DNA of 64,000 nt. Source: Panopea generosa. Its lineage: Eukaryota > Mollusca > Bivalvia > Adapedonta > Hiatellidae. A program made the translations under genes and the position numbers. Shown here in pieces: positions 60,201 through 64,000 of the stretch. The DNA lies in the NCBI GenBank assembly GCA_029582155.1, contig CM055908.1:24037257-24101256 (forward strand), in the 5' to 3' direction. Positions within the stretch are counted from its first letter, which is position 1. Every line of letters starts with the position of its first letter. The notes under the pieces were generated by a model. The model did no database searches and was not told where the DNA came from. It saw nothing but the letters and a program-made list of their open reading frames with translations.

Positions 60201-62681
60201 CGGCATATGTACAATGTACGCACAGGACCATGATACAAACTACTTCATCAGAGGATACCACCTTGGAACGGAGGAGGCAATTTTAATAAACGTTGTACCG
60301 ATATATAGTCTTCTTACAAACACAGCCGAATCAACATGTTACAAGAGGACCACAATGATCAGTATCGCTAACCTGTGTCTCACGCAATCCGTGTTAAATG
60401 CAAGAACATACGTTAATTTCATTTCTTCGTGCAACACAGTCTAAGATACCAGTTTCTCAGCCAATTACGTCCAGTTGTGTTAAATTCTAAGATACAATAA
60501 CGGCACATGTCCTAGATGTCCATTTGTTCTCTAACAAAGAACATTCCAGACAGAATACACTACGGGGTGCCGTTGTGATGGCATGGCACCGTCTTCCCAT
60601 TCCGGGGAATGCACTGGCTTGGTAACGTAAGAACTACCAAACTCGGTTATATCTAAACAGGTAAAAAAAACTGCCTCAGTCGGTATTTAATAGTCCAGTG
60701 AATAAAACGATGTCACAAAACATAATCTAACATTATAATTAAACACACATACGATTTCAGCTGCATTGGTTCAAGAAAGCAATATGATTTTAATATGTTT
60801 ACGGTTGTCCTGTCAGTTGTTTGTGTATATGGTTTATTTCTGTTATAGACCTCACTTGCGATGGGGCACACAAGAAATGATATGGCCGATCAAAAAGGAA
60901 ACATTAGAGGCCTCTACCAGCGAGAGAATAATGGTGCTCTCCAATCCAAAAGCAGAATTTTTAAAGGGCAATAGAATAACTCGGTAAGTATTCTGGTAGC
61001 AATTGGTATGTCTATTTAATGCTAAAGTTATTGTAGAGTAGTCGGATTTGTAAACATTCAACCCTTTTAAGAAATTAAAATCAAGATTTTTTTAATTATA
61101 CGTATCTTGTTCTAAAGTGGTTTTTCTAAGAGGAGGATGTGTTTGTGTTAAAGAAATATTTAGACTGCCTATATCCATACCGCTAACCATATTATATGCG
61201 CCAATTGGAAACAACATTACTGCAAATACTACGATTTACTATTATTTTTATACAACTGATCTTTTTTGTATTCCTACTACAAATAATACCTGAGAAGGTT
61301 ATAGTACTTTAATTACAAAAAAAAGAACAAATAACTGTCTAACAGTGATGGGCTATTAGTTAACCCTCAAAGGCCAATGTAAACTTATTTCTATTTTAAA
61401 AGTGAATGCTTTTACTTTCACTTTCAACAATTCAAATTTATTTGATAAACTTGGGACTAAAAGAGTTAAGTCAGTATTTAACACAAGTTCAATAAAATGT
61501 TCGATACAATGGCATTACTATCATATATGATACTATTATATAGAAAACTGTATTCCAACAATTGAATACTATTATTCACATTTCAGCCCAGAGTTTTACT
61601 ACAGCTGTGGTCGTTCATCCGTTATATGGAAGGTACCTGATGACGCCAAAAAGGCTCGAGCAACAGAACGTGTAAGGGTGCTGGCTGAGCACAAACGGGC
61701 GCACAGAGAGTACAAGGAGGATAGGTGAGACTTGTTCGGACATTTGTATTTCATATCCGATAAGTCAAAATTCATGTCATAAGTCAAACACAATAGGGCA
61801 TTCGTCGGGGTCAATCATCGGGTCTCTGAATTTTCATATTTACACATTTACAATGCCTGCCAATGTTGCCTGGGATAGAGAATTATTCTATGCTTGACAG
61901 TTTTGCTGGGACATAGAAACTTTTCAATGTCAATTAGTTAGAACCATTATAGCGTGTGTTTGTTGTCTAGAGATATTTTCAGAATTTGTCTGGGATGTGG
62001 TCGTTCTAATATATCAGTTTGATCAGTCATATAGAACCATTCTAACGTTTGTCAGTTAACCATTTGAAATGTTTGTCAGTTTTACCTGAGACATAGCTCG
62101 ACTCTAAGTTAAGGTATTTTACCTTGGATATAGAACCATTCTAATGTTTGTTAATTTTGCCTTGGATGTGGAACCATTTTAATTTTACCTGGGATATGGA
62201 ACCATTCTATGATAGCCTTGGATATGGAACCATTCTAATTTTGCCTGGGATATGGAACCATTCTATGTTTGCCTTTCATATGGAACCATTCTAATTTTGC
62301 CTGGGATATGGAATAATTCTTATGTACATCAGTCATTCTTGTGATATAGAACCATGGTAACGTCTGTTACTTTAACCTGGGATAAAGAACCAGTTTGTCA
62401 GTATTTTTTCTGGGATATGGAGCACTTTTAACTGTTTGGCAGTTTTATTCCGAGATGTAGAACCATTTTTAACATTTGCTATTTCAGATGTTTGGTCGAC
62501 GTTTTTTCCTGGAGCGGTGTTTGTGTGTATTTTAAATTAAACATGTGTCAATCAAGTACATGTATTATTAATGATTAGCGTTACCAATCTTCTGTCCATT
62601 TATATTTGAACATTAAGATAACACTTTTAGCATACCCTGTGTTTTACTTTCAGTGGGAGACTAGTTCTACCTCACATGTAG
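36525..62681 (+). CDS. THEG: THEG/SPMAP2-like sperm-flagellum-associated repeat protein (gene model, about 9-10 exons)
   Basis: The exons 36525-36540, 40998-41066, 42750-42824 (or 43942-44016), 45483-45513, 46675-46728, 60033-60095, 60849-60983, 61587-61724 and 62654-62681 join in phase at every junction to 202 codons plus TAG. The last three internal exons each carry a THEG-type repeat, a W-x-V/I segment followed by S/T-E-R-h-x-x-L-(A/S)-x-(P/H)-K: ERLLHLAQPK, MIWPIKKETLEASTSERIMV..NPK, and VIWKVPDDAKKARATERVRV..EHK. THEG family proteins are expressed in male germ cells and linked to sperm tail microtubules. The upstream exons are basic (RRMPENRSRSQ, NPSRSLVRSASV). The product is shorter than vertebrate THEG (about 380 residues), so exons may be missed. 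The repeat identification is fairly sure; the upstream exon chain is inference from phase and splice signals. Confidence 0.55.
37083..37155 (+). repeat. GAT/GGT imperfect trinucleotide repeat
   Basis: ATGATGATGATGATAATG-type repeats change into GGTGGTGGTGGTAG. The open frames across both strands (37048-37299 -, 37067-37264 +) are low-complexity and not genes. Confidence 0.85.
38765..38970 (+). repeat. 24-bp minisatellite, 8 copies, open in several frames
   Basis: The unit GCTACCTTCATAGTTCCGCA CGTA repeats about eight times. Since 24 is a multiple of three, long frames stay open on both strands (8-residue periods such as ATFIVPHV on plus and NYEGSDVR on minus). No start context or splice sites mark a gene. 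Confidence 0.85.
39600..40270 (+). repeat. 60-bp tandem array, about 11 copies
   Basis: The unit includes GCTACAGAAACATTGCTTTG, GGCATTAACTAG and GTCAATACCCAAGTTGCCCA. Copies are 80-90% alike by eye. A sub-variant with GCGAATAAACAAGTCGCCGA alternates in places. Confidence 0.88.
40998..41066 (+). CDS. THEG-like candidate exon (phase 1-1)
   Basis: It starts after CCGTTTCAG and ends before GTGAGA. The frame reads (K/E)MPYRQDKKRSREETLLSNK EDA with 22 full codons. Symmetric phase 1-1 means it can be included or skipped without frame change. Upstream exons 32566 and 36525 both fit it. It also carries its own ATG at 41000. Confidence 0.45.
41067..41660. other. intron with a degenerate short repeat
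   Basis: Phrases like ACCAATGCACGAGTGATT recur loosely between 41090 and 41520. There is no gene. Confidence 0.45.
41661..41845. mobile_element. 185-bp MITE with perfect 16-bp TIRs
   Basis: TGCTAGATTATCATCC (41662-41677) is the exact reverse complement of GGATGATAATCTAGCA (41830-41845). ATTAA flanks it on both sides (41656-41660 and 41846-41850), a possible 5-bp target duplication. The interior is T-rich. The ORF 41603-41785 is an accident of this. Confidence 0.75.
42205..42300 (-). mobile_element. SINE family E fragment, minus strand
   Basis: AGTTTATATGCGGATAAAGT matches the 3' side of the 8605 copy. The minus strand carries a decayed tRNA-like head around GTAGTGCATTGGACC. Confidence 0.45.
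42296..43503 (+). repeat. 1.2-kb tandem segmental duplication, copy 1
   Basis: From ATCAGCCAAACGACAGGGAG (about 42351) through to CAACTAACGCGCTGTACC the sequence recurs in order at 43504-44687, about 85-90% alike by eye with small indels (offset 1205 falling to 1192). Each copy contains one 75-bp candidate exon. Confidence 0.88.
42750..42824 (+). CDS. THEG-like exon B, copy 1 (phase 1-1)
   Basis: It starts after GTATGTTAG and ends before GTAAAAC. It encodes KSKSRRMPENRSRSQMVRYA, then GEKK, with split codons at both ends, and is basic and Ser/Arg-rich. It accepts the 32566, 36525 and 40998 exons and continues in phase to 45483. A long antisense ORF (42746-43330) covers it. Confidence 0.5.
43504..44687 (+). 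repeat. 1.2-kb tandem segmental duplication, copy 2
   Basis: It begins near TTATCCACACTGCGTTACGG, directly after copy 1, and ends near GCTCTGTATCATTTGTTTGT. There is no spacer between the copies, so unequal crossing-over or replication slippage is likely. Confidence 0.88.
43942..44016 (+). CDS. THEG-like exon B', copy 2 (phase 1-1)
   Basis: It has the same length, acceptor (GTATGTTAG), donor (GTAAAAC) and phases as 42750-42824. It encodes TSKNRRMPENRSRSQMVRCT, then GEKI. It differs from copy 1 at six bases, and all lie in codons that change the residue (K/T, S/N, Y/C, A/T, K/I). The frame and both splice sites are intact. It could be used in place of, or together with, copy 1. Confidence 0.48.
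   Translation, partial: QQVRIGGCQRTDPEVKWFDVQVKR
44688..45482. other. intron, nothing seen
   Basis: AT-rich, without supported features. Confidence 0.5.
45483..45513 (+). CDS. THEG-like candidate micro-exon
   Basis: There are 31 bases between TTTTTCAG and GTAAGT, both strong sites. It reads (A)EFERIRESGR, phase 1 in and phase 2 out. It is tiny, so the strong splice sites and double phase fit are the evidence. Confidence 0.5.
45598..45905 (-). mobile_element. SINE family C, full length, minus strand (molluscan V-SINE/RUDI-like?)
   Basis: On the minus strand a well-kept tRNA-like head reads GCGGCGTGGTGTAGTGGTAG (box A), CGCATGCGG in the anticodon position and GTGGATTCAATCCCTGGCC (box B). A body with ACACCGTCGCGATATGACTG near the end follows, then a CAA-repeat tail (45584-45602). 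Such tRNA-headed SINEs are widespread in molluscs; the link to RUDI is from memory and unchecked. Confidence 0.75.
46675..46728 (+). CDS. THEG-like candidate exon (phase 2-2)
   Basis: It starts after TTTTCACAAG (a less usual acceptor) and ends before GTAACA. It reads (R)NPSRSLVRSASVIERPN(R). It joins the 45483 micro-exon upstream and 60033 downstream in phase. The basic, Ser/Arg-rich composition continues that of exon B. Array 3 begins only 140 bp downstream. Confidence 0.45.
46867..51290 (+). repeat. minisatellite array 3a: 59-bp unit, about 75 copies
   Basis: The unit reads TACTACATACACACTGGTGA, then TATCTAAATAGAACTGGTTG and TTGATGTCCATACACATTT. Variants (GGTT/AGTT, ACGTCC/ATGTCC, CACACTGG/CATACTGATG) form runs, and a few units have a 3-bp GAT insertion. 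It lies in the large intron between the 46675 and 60033 exons. Confidence 0.95.
51291..52850 (+). repeat. minisatellite array 3b: 54-bp unit, about 28 copies, homologous to 3a
   Basis: The unit reads GTACCGGTGATAGCTAGAGA, then GAACCGACTGTTGACGTTTA and TACATATTTACTTT. It aligns with the 59-bp unit (CTGGTGATATCTAAATAGAA) with a 5-bp length difference. As 54 is a multiple of three, repeat frames remain open (ARENRLLTFIHIY on plus, YKRQQSVLSSYHRY on minus); these are not genes. Confidence 0.93.
53726..53815 (-). mobile_element. SINE family D fragment, minus strand
   Basis: TCGATTGCGACGAAAGCTCA with GAGCTTATATGAA is the 3' side, and GGATCGAACCCGCAACCTCT is the reverse of box B. Part of the middle is missing compared with 55206. 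Confidence 0.6.
54175..54218 (+). repeat. AAT microsatellite
   Basis: About 14 copies of AAT/ATA. Confidence 0.92.
55206..55385 (-). mobile_element. SINE family D, full-length, minus strand
   Basis: On the minus strand it starts GCGGTAGTCTTATGGATTAA (box A region), then GCGGGTTCGACCCCC (box B) and AAAACAATACTCGCTACTGG. It ends GAGCTTTCATCGCAATCGAG. It matches the plus copy at 26258. Confidence 0.7.
58243..58418 (+). CDS. THEG-like alternative first coding exon, isoform 3
   Basis: ATG at 58243 follows an in-frame TAA six bases upstream, so it is a true start or none. It encodes MATAVRSKNTSITRHSQPAK, then SKFHTGCHLTDVETTKTIDD and YPINLNHWKFASNEEKET, ending GT|GTATGT in phase 2. The join to 60033 gives V-ERLLHLAQPK, as good as the join from 46675. 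With the four 3' exons it makes a 179-residue protein. Confidence 0.5.
60033..60095 (+). CDS. THEG: THEG-like exon with repeat 1
   Basis: It starts after TTTTGTTTCAG and ends before GTAAGT, phase 2-2. It encodes ERLLHLAQPKEPKTDWYTSV. ERLLHLAQPK is a clear THEG repeat core (R-h-x-x-L-A-x-P-K). Confidence 0.65.
60849..60983 (+). CDS. THEG: THEG-like exon with repeat 2
   Basis: It starts after CTGTTATAG and ends before GTAAGT, phase 2-2. It encodes PHLRWGTQEM, then IWPIKKETLEASTSERIMVL and SNPKAEFLKGNRIT. The W-P-I..L.A..S.R...L..PK pattern is the THEG repeat in full. The antisense frame 60852-61061 is a shadow. Confidence 0.7.
61587..61724 (+). CDS. THEG: THEG-like exon with repeat 3
   Basis: It starts after CACATTTCAG and ends before GTGAGA, phase 2-2. 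It encodes PEFYYSCGRSS, then VIWKVPDDAKKARATERVRV and LAEHKRAHREYKED. The repeat is kept, but the usual Pro of L-A-x-P-K is His here (LAEHK). Confidence 0.7.
61840..62470 (+). repeat. degenerate ~30-50-bp tandem repeat
   Basis: GCCTGGGATATGGAACCATT and CTAATGTTTG-like phrases recur about a dozen times with changing spacing. It is intronic in the THEG-like gene. Confidence 0.75.
62654..62681 (+). CDS. THEG-like candidate terminal exon
   Basis: After TTTTACTTTCAG it encodes (S)GRLVLPHM and TAG, in phase with 61724. A rival acceptor, CTATTTCAG at about 62488, opens another short C-terminal frame. The gene's end is therefore uncertain, and further repeat exons may lie outside the window. Confidence 0.35.
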
Positions 62682-62979
62682 GTTGTAGTATTAACGTGTG
62701 CCGCATTATCTACCTTTGCCAATATACTAAAATTGTTTGGTATTTGCTTTGAAACTTTGTTAATATTAATAATGAATGTTTCTAAATCAGATTTTGTTTT
62801 CTTCAAATACACTTCCTTTTTTTTAAACAGGATAGGATAGGAAACTATCAAACAGTATTATTTACCTTTTCACAAACAATATTTCAAAGTAAAAAGAAGA
62901 TTTGAAATGATGGAGGAACTCATCTTGTATTATTTCCACTTATTACTTAGTAGTAAAATATTTTAACCGTGTTAGTTAT

Positions 62980-64000
62980 AAAACTTCTACAGTTACTATT
63001 TATAAACCTCTGCAGTTACTATATAAAGTATAAACATGTGACAGTTAATATTAAGGAATTTTTCTGTACTTCCTTGTTAATATCTATAAACTCCTACAGT
63101 TACTATATATAAACATGTGACAGTGTCTATACATAAACTTCTACAGTTACTAAATATAAACATGTGCCAGTTACTATACATAAACTTCAACAGTTACTAA
63201 ACATAAACTTCTACAGTTACTAAATATAAACATGTGACAGTTACTATACATAAACTTCTACAGTTACTAAATATAAACATGTGACAGTTACTTAACATAA
63301 ACTTCTACAGTTACTAAATATAAACATGTGACAGTTACTATACATAAACTTCAACAGTTACTAAACATAAACTTCTACAGTTACTAAATATAAACATGTG
63401 ACAGTTACTATACATAAACTTCTACAGTTACTTAATATAAACATGTGACAGTTACTATATATAAACATGTGACATGTGACAGTTACTATATATAAACATG
63501 TGGCAGTTACTATATAAACATGTGACAGTTACTATATATAAACTTCTACAGTTAATACATAACTATATATATATAAACATGTGGCAGTTACTATATAAAC
63601 ATGTGGCAGTTACTATATATTAACTTCTACAGTTAATACATAACTATATATATATATAAAAATGTGGCAGTTACTATATAAACATGTGACAGTTACTATA
63701 TATAAACTTCTACAGTTAATACATAACTATATATATATATACATGTGGCGTTACTCTATATAAACTTCTACAGTTACTATATAACTATATATAAACATGT
63801 GACAGTTACTATACATAAACTTTAACAGTTACTATATAACTATATATAAACATGTGACAGTTAATGTATATATAAACATGTGGCAGTTACTCTATATAAG
63901 CTTCTACAGTTACTATATAACTATATATAAACATGTGGCAGTTACTCTATATAAACTTTAACATTTCTATATAACTATATATAAACATGTGACAGTTACT
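62980..64000 (+). repeat. AT-rich tandem repeat running off the window
   Basis: ATATAAACATGTGACAGTTA and CATAAACTTCTACAGTTACT alternate in units of about 22-50 bp up to the last base. No gene is seen. Confidence 0.88.

Noticed and set aside
60214..60444. 76-codon plus ORF between THEG exons
   Set aside because: It has no splice sites matching the phase-2 chain and no family match; it is taken as intron.

Overview
This window looks like animal nuclear DNA, most likely from a mollusc and probably a bivalve. It is AT-rich, its genes are split by GT-AG introns, and it is crowded with tRNA-derived SINEs, inverted-repeat (MITE-like) elements and long minisatellite arrays. The animal-type call is firm. 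The bivalve call is an inference from the style of the repeats. All gene models were built by eye from open frames, splice sites and intron phase, with no transcript or database support.

Region 1 (1-10.7 kb): the 3' half of a LETM1 gene (mitochondrial inner-membrane cation/proton exchanger) on the + strand. Eight consecutive phase-compatible exons (733-864, 2098-2208, 3054-3170, 6275-6551, 7301-7455, 8109-8350, 8955-9096, 10262-10468) encode the C-terminal 460 residues: the end of the LETM domain, coiled coils, an EF-hand and a low-complexity tail. Its introns hold SINEs, MITEs and a 77-bp tandem repeat.

Region 2 (10.7-32.5 kb): largely repeat-filled intergenic DNA. It holds a 243-bp MITE, a 1.9-kb element with perfect 42-bp terminal inverted repeats flanked by TTA (PIF/Harbinger-like), a 3.5-kb array of a 53/54-bp unit interrupted by a retroposon, several SINEs, and a GC-richer island at 29.9-30.85 kb that may hold a small unrecognised gene.

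Region 3 (32.5-62.7 kb): a + strand gene whose 3' exons encode repeats of the THEG/SPMAP2 type (sperm-flagellum-associated). Phase-compatible upstream exons extend it over about 26-30 kb and suggest several alternative first exons. Two of these lie downstream of RFX X-box-like motifs, as expected for a ciliary or flagellar gene. One internal 75-bp exon sits in a 1.2-kb tandem duplication, so it is present twice with equal length and phase. Three differences in its code concern residue charge or class, which makes it a candidate mutually exclusive exon pair. The introns carry two compound minisatellite loci (56-bp to 62-bp, 32.63-35.63 kb; 59-bp to 54-bp, 46.87-52.85 kb).

Region 4 (62.7-64 kb): a degenerate AT-rich tandem repeat that runs off the window. 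No rRNA, CRISPR, operon or plausible functional tRNA gene was seen; the tRNA-like sequences are SINE heads.
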